Notes: generated from the letters alone by a model not told the origin. 25,524 nt of DNA from a virus (IMGVR_UViG_3300017781_000113:1-25524), one strand, 5' to 3'; shown: positions 1-6,540, numbered from the stretch's first letter. Translations and numbers: made by a program.

Positions 1-237
1 GGCTCCCTACCCTATATAAAGATGGGCAATACCACCAACAGTAAAGTCTTATTCGACATGTTAGATATACAGGAGTTCTTTGAGAGACGTAAGCTTAATG
101 TAGGAGAGCGACGACACCTGCAGGGTTTACACCGTGCCAACGGATTCCAGCCCAAGACCGAAGACTTTGCTACGGAGGATAGCGATAGCACATATATCCC
201 CGATCAAGACTACGACCAGCCGCCTGATATTTACTAA
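1..237 (+). CDS. Hypothetical protein, probably 5'-truncated by the window edge
   Basis: The reading frame is open from base 1 with no stop, and the first ATG (base 22) has no Shine-Dalgarno sequence in front of it. The gene therefore probably begins outside the window, and 22-237 (71 residues) is the minimum. The visible product is hydrophilic. A central helical, charged stretch (EFFERRKLNVGERRH) is followed by an acidic, Asp/Pro-rich tail ending in QPPDIY. No domain is recognised. The alternative that ATG 22 is the true start cannot be excluded, because CTATATAAAG just before it looks like an AT-rich promoter element, but this would leave almost no leader. Confidence 0.5.
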   Translation, partial: GSLPYIKMGNTTNSKVLFDMLDIQEFFERRKLNVGERRHLQGLHRANGFQPKTEDFATEDSDSTYIPDQDYDQPPDIY

Positions 238-260
238 ATTTATTTCATTTATTTTAAAAT

Positions 261-303
261 AAGCCTTTACTTTGTCCCAGAAAAGGGTTAGATTAGTATA
301 TCA
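261..303 (+). promoter_or_regulatory. Repeated promoter-like element, copy 1
   Basis: This is the first of six gap-free copies of an element beginning AAGCCTTTACTTT. A -35-like TTTACT is followed after 16 bases by TTAGAT and then an AT-rich GTATATCAA. It lies 70 bases before the ATPase start, and the leader carries the shared ribosome-binding block GAGGTTAC. The 238-330 gap holds no other feature. Confidence 0.6.
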
Positions 304-330
304 AATAAATAAGAATAACAGAGGTTACAC

Positions 331-1497
331 ATGAAACAATACAATTTAAATCCAGATACACAGGTTGTTAAGATACAACAACAAGGTACACGTCTAGTTG
401 CAATGGACGTTAATGGTAATAAAGTTAACGGTCCTTCTAAGAAGTGGAAGACCGTGGCATTAGAAGATAATAACGCACTAGCTGAGATCATTGGCTCTAC
501 AGGCCGTCCTTATTGGAGACCTGTACCGATGGATGAATTTAATACTAGAGCTAATATTCCTGCGGCTACTGAGGCGGTAGAGATACCTTCTGATAATGAT
601 GCTATACTTAACTTTATCCATACCAGTTATAAGCTCAAACCTGGAAGTTTAGTTATGAATGAGCTAAAGTGGAAATATCTGGTGCGTTCCGCCGTAAGAG
701 GTAAGAATATAATGATGACAGGTCCTGCCGGTTGCGGTAAGACAATGTCAGCTAAGGCCCTTGTAACCTCATTAGATAGGCCTGACTTCTACTTCAACTT
801 AGGCGCAACGCAAGATCCCCGAGCTACCTTAATCGGTAACACGCATTTTAACAAAGACTCAGGTACTTATTTCACCGAGTCATTATTTGTTAAGGCTATA
901 CAGACTGAAAATGCCGTTATACTTCTAGATGAGTTATCCAGGGCTCATCCAGATGCGTGGAACATCCTGATGACCGTGTTGGACGAAGGACAAAGATACC
1001 TTCGGTTGGATGAAGCCGATGGACAGGCTACCATTAAGGTTGCAAAAGGGGTAACATTTGTCGCTACTGCTAATATAGGTAATGAATACACCTCAACCAG
1101 AGTTATGGACAGAGCATTGGTAGATAGGTTTACACAGATAGAGATGGACGTCCTAAACAAGGACCAGGAATTAGGTCTACTATCCGCCCTATACCCAACA
1201 GTAGATAACGAGGTGCTAACTAATCTTGCCGAATTATCCTATATGACACGTATCGAATCTGCTGGTGATGAAGGTAAGCTTAGTACACACGTAAGTACTA
1301 GAACAAGTGTAGAAGCCGCCGGTCTCTTATCCGATGGGTTTACACTGGCCGAGGCTGCCGAGGTAACTATCCTCCCACGTTTCGATAATACTGGTGGATT
1401 GGAATCCGAGAGAACCTATGTAAAACAGGTCCTGCAGAAGTTCACCGGCGGAAGCTCTGAAGAACAGCTATTCACCGATGTTGAAGATACCGAATAA
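331..1497 (+). CDS. MoxR/CobS-like AAA+ ATPase
   Basis: A 388-residue AAA+ ATPase of the dynein-related (AAA_5, MoxR/CobS) group. Visible motifs are Walker A GPAGCGKT (131-138), Walker B AVILLDE (195-201), the sensor-1 strand TFVATANIG (242-250) and an arginine-finger segment RALVDRF (261-267). Residues 1-100 form a separate N-terminal region with no recognised domain. Family members use ATP hydrolysis to remodel or load a partner, usually one with a von Willebrand A domain (cobaltochelatase CobS with CobT, MoxR with VWA proteins). Close relatives are common in marine T4-like phages and are often annotated CobS. No VWA partner is visible in this window, so a metal-chelatase role is not supported here. 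The gene has its own promoter copy, an AGAGGTT ribosome-binding site and a strong terminator, so it is probably monocistronic. Confidence 0.85.
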   Translation: MKQYNLNPDTQVVKIQQQGTRLVAMDVNGNKVNGPSKKWKTVALEDNNALAEIIGSTGRPYWRPVPMDEFNTRANIPAATEAVEIPSDNDAILNFIHTSYKLKPGSLVMNELKWKYLVRSAVRGKNIMMTGPAGCGKTMSAKALVTSLDRPDFYFNLGATQDPRATLIGNTHFNKDSGTYFTESLFVKAIQTENAVILLDELSRAHPDAWNILMTVLDEGQRYLRLDEADGQATIKVAKGVTFVATANIGNEYTSTRVMDRALVDRFTQIEMDVLNKDQELGLLSALYPTVDNEVLTNLAELSYMTRIESAGDEGKLSTHVSTRTSVEAAGLLSDGFTLAEAAEVTILPRFDNTGGLESERTYVKQVLQKFTGGSSEEQLFTDVEDTE

Positions 1498-1523
1498 TTA
1501 ACTAACCTCCGTTAAGCAAAATC

Positions 1524-1559
1524 AGGGGCTCTCTGCCGAAATCGAGAGCTCCTTTTTTT
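1524..1559 (+). terminator. Rho-independent terminator after the AAA+ ATPase
   Basis: GGGGCTCTC (1525-1533) pairs with GAGAGCTCC (1544-1552), giving a 9-bp stem with one G-U pair and a 10-base loop. Seven T follow directly (1553-1559). The position 27 bases after the ATPase stop fits an intrinsic terminator. Confidence 0.85.
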
Positions 1560-1630
1560 ATTTCTTCTCACACAAGGTCAATTTTATATCACGTATACTT
1601 TTTTAACCTATACTAAAATATATACTATAT

Positions 1631-1642
1631 ACGGCATGCCGT
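1631..1642. promoter_or_regulatory. Perfect 12-base palindrome upstream of promoter copy 2
   Basis: ACGGCATGCCGT is a perfect inverted repeat in an otherwise very AT-rich stretch (1560-1669), about 28 bases before promoter copy 2. It could be an operator for a dimeric regulator. No second copy was noticed in the window, so this is only a candidate. Confidence 0.3.
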
Positions 1643-1669
1643 AACAACTATTTCACCTTATTGGAAAAT

Positions 1670-1712
1670 AAGCCTTTACTTTTACCCCGAGAAGTGTTAG
1701 ATTTAGATATAA
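1670..1712 (+). promoter_or_regulatory. Repeated promoter-like element, copy 2
   Basis: AAGCCTTTACTTTTACC begins the element and TTAGATTTAGATATAAT ends it. This is the most divergent copy in the middle, but the two outer blocks keep the same spacing as in the other five. It is followed by the leader block GAGGTTAC and lies 59 bases before the ATG at 1729. Confidence 0.6.
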
Positions 1713-1728
1713 TATTAAGAGGTTACTT

Positions 1729-2325
1729 ATGAAATACACCCCTACATTACAAAAGATACTCGAGCTAGCCAAATACGGCTCCAAGCCGGATGACGAACTA
1801 GAGTGCAAGATATTAGGAGAACTAGAGATATCGGAGCCGTGGACCAATCCCACCAACGACCTACGAGGATGCACCTTTACACTACATACAGACTATAAAA
1901 CTAACCGTGGAACGGATCGTAAGCGCTTAAATACAGTGGGGCCAGGAGCTTATATCATGATAGCATACAGGCCGGGTACCGAGGGTATAGAGGTACTGAA
2001 GGTGGGTGAGACATACAAGTTTGGGCAGCGGCTAGAGATGTATGAGCGGGGTGAACACCGTACAATTAATCGGGGGTTTGCCGATCCTACCAATACGAAT
2101 ATAGTCCGGATTATGAACCAGCTATCCTATACACATATTAAGTTTATTGCTATTGTCCCTACCCCGTCGGCTAAGATGAAGCGGATTACGATTACTAATA
2201 GTCTGATAGAGAGTCTTAGCGCACCGCTCAATTGGAAACAGATTTTAGAGAGCAGAATAGAACAACAATTAAAACTAGAGGGTCACACCCTTCCGGCTAG
2301 TATGAATAAAGCTAAGGGATCGTGA
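1729..2325 (+). CDS. GIY-YIG-like protein (possible nuclease)
   Basis: A 198-residue protein whose middle resembles the GIY-YIG nuclease fold. It has GAYIMIAY (73-80, first motif), LKVGET (90-95, in place of YIG), an arginine in GQRL (R101), an acidic residue (E161) and an asparagine (N168) at the spacing of the later catalytic positions. GIY-YIG domains cut DNA or RNA using a metal bound by that glutamate. The match is degenerate, and the tyrosine of the YIG part is replaced by Lys-Val, so activity is uncertain. The N-terminal 70 residues are not recognised. The gene is led by promoter copy 2 and the shared GAGGTTAC leader. It is the first gene of a short unit running to at least 2968. Its composition is GC-richer than that of genes after 3 kb. 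Confidence 0.45.
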   Translation: MKYTPTLQKILELAKYGSKPDDELECKILGELEISEPWTNPTNDLRGCTFTLHTDYKTNRGTDRKRLNTVGPGAYIMIAYRPGTEGIEVLKVGETYKFGQRLEMYERGEHRTINRGFADPTNTNIVRIMNQLSYTHIKFIAIVPTPSAKMKRITITNSLIESLSAPLNWKQILESRIEQQLKLEGHTLPASMNKAKGS

Positions 2326-2349
2326 TACTTATAACTAAAGGAGCGGATT

Positions 2350-2589
2350 ATGAATGAACTATTATATGCGATTATCGGATTTCTAATAGCTCGAGCATTC
2401 TATATCGGTAGACTCGCATGGTATAGGCATAATAAAGATATGATGGAATCCGCGCTAATCGAGGCCTCGGAACAAGTAGAAGCAATGGAAGTTAAACGTG
2501 GTATTCGCGAGCCCGACTGGGACTTGGATGACTGGGTGGAGGACGGTGAAGACTGGAATCCCTACAAAAAAGAACGTAATGAAGCATGA
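2350..2589 (+). CDS. Small membrane-anchored hypothetical protein
   Basis: A 79-residue protein with an N-terminal hydrophobic helix (about residues 4-20, LLYAIIGFLIARAFYIG) followed by a positively charged turn (RLAWYRHNK). The tail is helical and then strongly acidic and tryptophan-rich (DWDLDDWVEDGEDW). The layout predicts a single membrane anchor with the charged part inside the cell. The ribosome-binding site AAAGGAG is strong and sits at normal distance from the ATG. The stop overlaps the next gene's start region by 11 bases, so the two are probably translated together. No family is recognised. Confidence 0.7.
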   Translation: MNELLYAIIGFLIARAFYIGRLAWYRHNKDMMESALIEASEQVEAMEVKRGIREPDWDLDDWVEDGEDWNPYKKERNEA

Positions 2590-2818
2590 TACGGTTTATA
2601 ATCGGCCCGAAAATAAAGTGATGGTCCGTACGCGGGGTAACGAGATACTGATTATATGTAATGCTGAGAGTCAGATGGATGAGGTGGTGGATCGTATGAC
2701 CACCAATACATGTAAGTTATCCGGTTATGAGGAGTGGGATGATGGTCCGGACCGTAAATGGATATTAACATTTCTGGTGGTTGACGAAGCATATGAGTTC
2801 GCCCCGGAATTAAATTAG
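2579..2818 (+). CDS. Hypothetical protein
   Basis: A 79-residue protein starting MKHDTVYNRPENK. The same frame is open further upstream, but that part lies inside the previous gene, so the ATG at 2579 is chosen. The ribosome-binding signal is weak (AAAGAA), and the 11-base overlap suggests coupled translation. The composition alternates short strand-like segments (KVMVRTRGNEILIIC, WILTFLVVDEAYEF) with charged turns, like a small alpha/beta fold. No family is recognised. Confidence 0.6.
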   Translation: MKHDTVYNRPENKVMVRTRGNEILIICNAESQMDEVVDRMTTNTCKLSGYEEWDDGPDRKWILTFLVVDEAYEFAPELN

Positions 2819-2848
2819 GGCCGGAAAAAATTTTTTCGTTAAAGACGC

Positions 2849-2968
2849 ATGAATGATGATTTTGATATAATATTAATTTTGATCGGGGTCGGTATTGGTA
2901 TCGGCCTGGGTTTTATAATTAAAGTTGCAATGGACCAATACATCTTATTGAATATACTTCCTATTTAA
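2849..2968 (+). CDS. 39-residue single-helix membrane protein
   Basis: A 39-residue reading frame starting MNDDFDIILILIGVGIGIG. A glycine-spaced hydrophobic helix (about residues 7-25) is followed by a single lysine and a second short hydrophobic end. The alternating Gly-Ile/Val pattern (GVGIGIGLG) is typical of tightly packed transmembrane helices. AAAGA lies seven to eight bases before the ATG. The stop at 2966-2968 directly abuts the next ATG at 2969, so the downstream gene may depend on its translation. No function can be assigned. Confidence 0.55.
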   Translation: MNDDFDIILILIGVGIGIGLGFIIKVAMDQYILLNILPI

Positions 2969-3745
2969 ATGTTATCTAGAGAGTTTTTAATAGACAGGGG
3001 CTATTGTTGTGGGCATGGATGCTTAATGTGTCCATACGAACCTAAACATACTAAAGACAATAAAGTGTTAGCAGATGATGTGTGTCTATATTCCGGATTA
3101 CCATCACCTAACTCATACAGAAAAAAGGGCAATACTAATATGAGAGAAATAAAACGCATATACGTTACCGGAGTTAACAGATCCGGACACAGTACACTAT
3201 GGAAAAAGATTGAAGCTGATCCAGACATACCGTCTGCGATGATGGGAGACGAACAATTCATGCTTCCGTGGGATATAGAAAATCACAACCATACAGAGAT
3301 GCTTAGGAATAAATTTATAGACCGTGTTAAACAACTTGTCGAGTGGAGTCCAGACTGTAACACACATCTCGATATGGGACATTATTGGTTGCCACACATA
3401 CCTTGGCTAGTAGAGAATTTTGATGCACAGATACACATAATAAAAAGAAACAAAGACGATGTTATAGACGCATTTATGCAGAAGTTTGAAGATCATGTGG
3501 AGAACGATGTTGTACAGAAGTTTAGAACAACAGACATGTCAGCAACTAACTGGGAAATAGCATACCCAACATATGAAATAATCGAAGGTCTTGGACTACA
3601 AGAGAATTATAAGATACACACTAATATGTTTTATGATGACTATTATGCAATGGCTGATAAATTCTTAAGGGCATATCCAGACGAAGTACATATGCACACA
3701 TCAGAGCACTTGATAGAGGGAGATAATTACAAAAAATTATTTTAA
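2969..3745 (+). CDS. Two-part protein: CCGxGC..CPY (DUF5522-like) N-terminus plus sulfotransferase-like domain
   Basis: A 258-residue reading frame with two unlike parts. Residues 6-28 carry RGYCCGHGCLMCPY, with cysteines 13, 14, 18 and 21. This matches the small DUF5522 family (CCGxGCRHCPY), here without the usual Arg-His. From residue 58 a P-loop-like GVNRSGHST (68-76) and a later IIKRNKDDVIDAF (157-169) match the two PAPS-binding motifs of sulfotransferases, which move sulfate from PAPS to a hydroxyl or amino group. An internal ATG at 3140 (residue 58), preceded by AAAGGG, could start the sulfotransferase part alone. The first ATG follows the previous stop directly and has no Shine-Dalgarno sequence. 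It may therefore be a fusion or a gene with two starts. Substrate unknown. Confidence 0.6.
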   Translation: MLSREFLIDRGYCCGHGCLMCPYEPKHTKDNKVLADDVCLYSGLPSPNSYRKKGNTNMREIKRIYVTGVNRSGHSTLWKKIEADPDIPSAMMGDEQFMLPWDIENHNHTEMLRNKFIDRVKQLVEWSPDCNTHLDMGHYWLPHIPWLVENFDAQIHIIKRNKDDVIDAFMQKFEDHVENDVVQKFRTTDMSATNWEIAYPTYEIIEGLGLQENYKIHTNMFYDDYYAMADKFLRAYPDEVHMHTSEHLIEGDNYKKLF

Positions 3746-3758
3746 AAAAAGTGAAAAA

Positions 3759-3801
3759 AAGCCTTTACTTTCTCGCGAAAAAGGCTTAAGTTATAGCATA
3801 A
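3759..3801 (+). promoter_or_regulatory. Repeated promoter-like element, copy 3
   Basis: This is the variant with TTAAGTTATAGCATAA at the -10 end, the same as copy 5. Here the outer parts form an inverted repeat (AAGCCTTT at 3759-3766, AAAGGCTT at 3780-3787), preceded by A-runs. It lies 59 bases before the ATG at 3818 and is followed by GAGGTTAC. Confidence 0.65.
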
Positions 3802-3817
3802 TAAATAAGAGGTTACA

Positions 3818-4021
3818 ATGAAAAATACAAATTTTACAATCCAATTAACTGGAACTTTTAATGACGATGAAGATGAGATCTTATCTGACTGCTGTGCAGC
3901 TGATGTATATGAAGATCATATGATTTGCTCAGACTGTAATGATCACTGCGGGATTCAAGAAGAAGATCATTTAGTTGAAGAGATCGGTCACTCAATGGTT
4001 TTGGAGGCTTTACATGCGTAA
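3818..4021 (+). CDS. Small acidic cysteine-rich protein (possible zinc-binding)
   Basis: A 67-residue protein with 17 Asp/Glu and only one Lys, hence strongly acidic. The cysteines in DCCAADVYEDHMICSDC and NDHCG suggest a small zinc knuckle. Similar short CC...CxxC..HC proteins are seen in phage early regions, but no function is established. It is the first gene behind promoter copy 3, with the conserved GAGGTTAC leader. Its last 8 bases overlap the phosphatase gene, so the two are probably co-translated. As a very acidic promoter-proximal early protein it could act on host nucleic-acid-binding proteins; that is inference only. Confidence 0.7.
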   Translation: MKNTNFTIQLTGTFNDDEDEILSDCCAADVYEDHMICSDCNDHCGIQEEDHLVEEIGHSMVLEALHA

Positions 4022-4463
4022 TACAGTTATATTCGATTTAGATGGCACACTTGCCAATATAGAAAAGAGGCGTGATCTAGCACAAAGTGGTAGTAAGAAG
4101 ATGGACTGGGATGTATTCTTTGATCCTAAGAACATAGCATTAGATGAACCTAATTTGCCCGTTGTGTTATTGGCAAAGATGATGTTTGATAAGGGATTTA
4201 GAGTTGCAATATTCTCAGGACGTCTAAACGTTACTCAAGCAGCTACAGAAAGATGGTTGGAACAGAATGAAATTAATTGGGATATGTTAAGGATGAGACC
4301 GAAACATATGAAGTTTGTTGATGATGCAGAGCTTAAAAAAGAGTGGCTGGAAGAACTAGGAAAAGAATCAGTATTCTTAGTTGTAGACGATAGAACAAAA
4401 GTAGTTGATATGTGGAGAAGTGAAGGTTTAAATACTTTCCAGGTTGCAGATGGAAACTTCTAA
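4014..4463 (+). CDS. HAD-type polynucleotide 3'-phosphatase domain (T4 Pnkp-like)
   Basis: A 149-residue HAD phosphatase. Motif I is FDLDGTLA with nucleophile D8 and acid/base D10, motif II is FSGR (67-70), and the last motif is VVDDRTKVVDMW (123-134). The tail, ending FQVADGNF, closely resembles the end of the phosphatase domain of T4 polynucleotide kinase (DDRTQVVEMWR...QVASGDF). That domain removes 3'-phosphates from DNA or RNA ends so that they can be ligated. No kinase domain is attached, so this is a stand-alone phosphatase half. The ATG at 4014 is chosen because TTGGAGG sits just before it; an in-frame ATG at 3975 lies deep in the upstream gene. The nearby ligase fits a role in end repair. 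Confidence 0.8.
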   Translation: MRNTVIFDLDGTLANIEKRRDLAQSGSKKMDWDVFFDPKNIALDEPNLPVVLLAKMMFDKGFRVAIFSGRLNVTQAATERWLEQNEINWDMLRMRPKHMKFVDDAELKKEWLEELGKESVFLVVDDRTKVVDMWRSEGLNTFQVADGNF

Positions 4464-4487
4464 AAAAACTTTAAAAAAAGCAAAAAA

Positions 4488-4530
4488 AAGCCTTTACTTT
4501 GTCGCGAAAAAGGGCTAGATTAGTATATCA
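4488..4530 (+). promoter_or_regulatory. Repeated promoter-like element, copy 4
   Basis: AAGCCTTTACTTTGTCGCG with CTAGATTAGTATATCAA at the far end, preceded by two A-runs spaced about one helical turn apart (4471-4489). It lies 88 bases before the ATG at 4576, the longest leader of the six. GAGGTTAC is present at 4561-4568. Confidence 0.65.
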
Positions 4531-4575
4531 AATATGATAGATTTACAATCAATAAACAAAGAGGTTACAGATAAT

Positions 4576-4887
4576 ATGGGAAATTTACTAGATACAAGTT
4601 ATTTTCAGGAACTAGCAGAACAGGATGAGAACGAACCACAATATGTAGACGGCGTTGCGCTTTCTCCAGGTGTAGAGTTCATTCCTGATTTTATTTCAAC
4701 AGAAATTGATTTGGACAGAGATGTTCCAAACTACATTGCAGGCGACTTTGATGTTGATGTTGACGAAGACGGTCCATTTATCACTGCTAGTTTTGATGAT
4801 ACAGATGATGACTTTGATTTTGATGCATACTGTGAAGCTAATCCTGATTTTGATGCTGCTATTAACGGTCATTGGGAGTATGCATAA
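4576..4887 (+). CDS. Extremely acidic hypothetical protein (DNA-mimic-like composition)
   Basis: A 103-residue protein with 30 Asp/Glu, one Arg and no Lys. The acidic residues often alternate with hydrophobic ones (DFDVDVDEDG, DDTDDDFDFDAY), as in beta strands with one charged face. Such composition is known from DNA-mimic proteins of phages (for example Ocr-like anti-restriction proteins), but no homology to any of them is seen. The start is set by the conserved leader block GAGGTTAC at 4561-4568. An in-frame ATG at 4534 would place that block inside the coding region and lacks its own ribosome-binding site. The gene is first behind promoter copy 4 and overlaps the ligase start by one base (TAATG). 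Confidence 0.75.
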   Translation: MGNLLDTSYFQELAEQDENEPQYVDGVALSPGVEFIPDFISTEIDLDRDVPNYIAGDFDVDVDEDGPFITASFDDTDDDFDFDAYCEANPDFDAAINGHWEYA

Positions 4888-6239
4888 TGAATAATCGTAG
4901 ATTGGTTAACACACCAAGAGACAGAGAATTACTGTTTAATCTTAATCGTCTTCACGATCGTCTTAATGCTACAACTAGCACCAACGACAAAGTACAAGTT
5001 TTAAAAGACTATTTGATTCCTGACACAGAATTACAAAAACTGGTATCAGTAACATATAATTCTTATATGCAGTTTGGTGTAACTTGGAAGAATATTCTAA
5101 AACGTGAAGATCTTAACTTTGAGTTTTCCGGCAGAATATTCGATCTTCTAAAAATGTTAAGCGAAAGAAATATTACAGGTCACACTGCGCTAGGCTGTGT
5201 TAATAATTACAGACGTAGAATTGGTGCAGACTTTCCGTTATCACTTATTTTCGGTAGAAACTTAAAAGCACGTTGTGATTCAAAACTAATTAACAGAGTT
5301 ATTCCTGGTTTGATTCCTACATTTGATGTTGCTCTTGCTACAAAATATGAAGACTACGCGAAACGCTTTGATCCTAGTTCATATAAATGGATGTGGTCCA
5401 GAAAACTTGACGGTGTAAGAGTTATCATGCGAATCGAAAACGGTACTGTAAAATACTTTTCACGTCAGGGCAAAGAATTCTTCACACTAGGCAATGTTAC
5501 AGATGCTATTGCTCAACATTCTATCATGAATGAAAACATTGTGTTGGACGGTGAGTTATGTATTGTTGATGCTAACGGCGATGAAAACTTTCAATCAGTT
5601 ATCAAAGAGATCAGACGTAAAGATCACACAATTAAAAATCCTAAATTCAAGGTGTTCGATATTCTCACACTTGAAGAGTTTGATTCTGGTGTATCAAGCG
5701 AACACAGAGCTTTTGCAGCACGTTATGATGATATACATTGGAAGATCGGTAACCCACTATGGGATCACGACTTTCCAATCGATGTTGTAAAGCATGAATT
5801 TGTTAACGATAAAGATGAGATTATTGATCTGTTAAATATGGCTGAGTCAATGGGTTGGGAAGGTATCATGCTTCGTAAAGACGCGCCTTACAAAGGCAAA
5901 CGTTCTAATGATATTCTTAAAGTTAAGAAGATGCACGATGAAGAATATATCGTCAAAGACATTGAGTACGGACCATTCAGAATCGTTGATAAAGAACTTA
6001 AACAAGAAGTTACAATACAGACTATGACTAATGTGTTAATCGAACACAAAGGAAATACTGTATCTGTTGGATCAGGTTTTACGCTGGATCAGAGAAATCA
6101 CTACTACAATAATCCAAAAGATATTGTTGGTAAAGAAATCACTGTTCAGTATTTTGAAGAATCACAAGACAAGACAGGAAAATTCTCATTAAGATTCCCT
6201 GTTTGCAAAACAGTTTATAATAACGGAAGGCAGGTATGA
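4887..6239 (+). CDS. ATP-dependent DNA ligase
   Basis: A 450-residue nucleotidyltransferase-type ligase that seals nicks with a 5'-phosphate and 3'-OH. Motif I is KLDGVR, with K173 as the residue that takes AMP. VLDGEL (219-224), EGIMLRK (325-331) and ILKVKK (343-348) are the later motifs, followed by an OB-fold-like C-terminus. The N-terminal 150 residues are helical, as in T4 gp30-type ligases, and total length is similar (T4 ligase has 487 residues). The ATG at 4887 is chosen because GGGAG precedes it and it overlaps the previous stop (TAATG). It stands with a 3'-phosphatase upstream and a glycosylase and UvdE downstream, a coherent end-processing and repair group. Confidence 0.93.
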   Translation: MNNRRLVNTPRDRELLFNLNRLHDRLNATTSTNDKVQVLKDYLIPDTELQKLVSVTYNSYMQFGVTWKNILKREDLNFEFSGRIFDLLKMLSERNITGHTALGCVNNYRRRIGADFPLSLIFGRNLKARCDSKLINRVIPGLIPTFDVALATKYEDYAKRFDPSSYKWMWSRKLDGVRVIMRIENGTVKYFSRQGKEFFTLGNVTDAIAQHSIMNENIVLDGELCIVDANGDENFQSVIKEIRRKDHTIKNPKFKVFDILTLEEFDSGVSSEHRAFAARYDDIHWKIGNPLWDHDFPIDVVKHEFVNDKDEIIDLLNMAESMGWEGIMLRKDAPYKGKRSNDILKVKKMHDEEYIVKDIEYGPFRIVDKELKQEVTIQTMTNVLIEHKGNTVSVGSGFTLDQRNHYYNNPKDIVGKEITVQYFEESQDKTGKFSLRFPVCKTVYNNGRQV

Positions 6240-6328
6240 TCGAATCAATTGTAATGATGATGCTCATGCTGCTTGGCGGAATGACAACTTTAATTTTTAT
6301 AATAATGAAAGAAAAGGAAAACAAATGA
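6236..6328 (+). CDS. 30-residue membrane peptide overlapping both neighbours
   Basis: A 30-residue frame starting MIESIVMMMLMLLGG. It has a methionine-rich hydrophobic helix (about residues 5-24) and a short charged end (KEKENK). Its ATG overlaps the ligase stop (ATGA) and its stop overlaps the next start (ATGA), exactly the pattern of translationally coupled genes. AAGGCAGG lies just upstream of the ATG. Without this gene there would be an unexplained gap of 85 bases in a very compact region. Function unknown. Confidence 0.55.
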   Translation: MIESIVMMMLMLLGGMTTLIFIIMKEKENK

Positions 6329-6540
6329 AATACTACATCGCAACAGTTGTACAGGAAATAGAAGTACCTGTAGGCACAAAGGGCAATACTAAAATTAAGA
6401 AACTAAAAGAAGAAATTCTTGTAAGTGAAGCAACTTCAGTATCAGTTGTTGAAAAGAAAATTGGTGAGTTAATGTCTTCTAACCCAAATCACTGGGAATT
6501 AACATCTGTAAGAGAATCGAGAATCGTCGAAGTTATATGA
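6325..6540 (+). CDS. Hypothetical protein, DUF4494-like
   Basis: A 71-residue protein with the pattern of a short beta-alpha-beta domain: MKYYIATVVQEIEV, then a basic loop, EEILVSEATSVSVVEKKIGELM, and a final strand. The segment KLKEEILVSEATSVSVVE resembles the conserved core of DUF4494, small proteins of unknown function found in bacteria and phages. The match is by eye and weak. It starts in the stop codon of the preceding small gene and overlaps the glycosylase start by four bases. AAAAGGAAA lies before the ATG. Confidence 0.55.
   Translation: MKYYIATVVQEIEVPVGTKGNTKIKKLKEEILVSEATSVSVVEKKIGELMSSNPNHWELTSVRESRIVEVI

Noticed and set aside
261-303. Reading the six-copy element as a mobile repeat
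   Set aside because: All copies sit in the same orientation before gene starts with constant spacing, lack terminal repeats or target duplications, and carry promoter-like boxes.
4534-4575. Earlier ATG for the acidic protein
   Set aside because: The conserved leader block GAGGTTAC lies downstream of it at 4561-4568, directly before the ATG at 4576, as at the other promoter copies.
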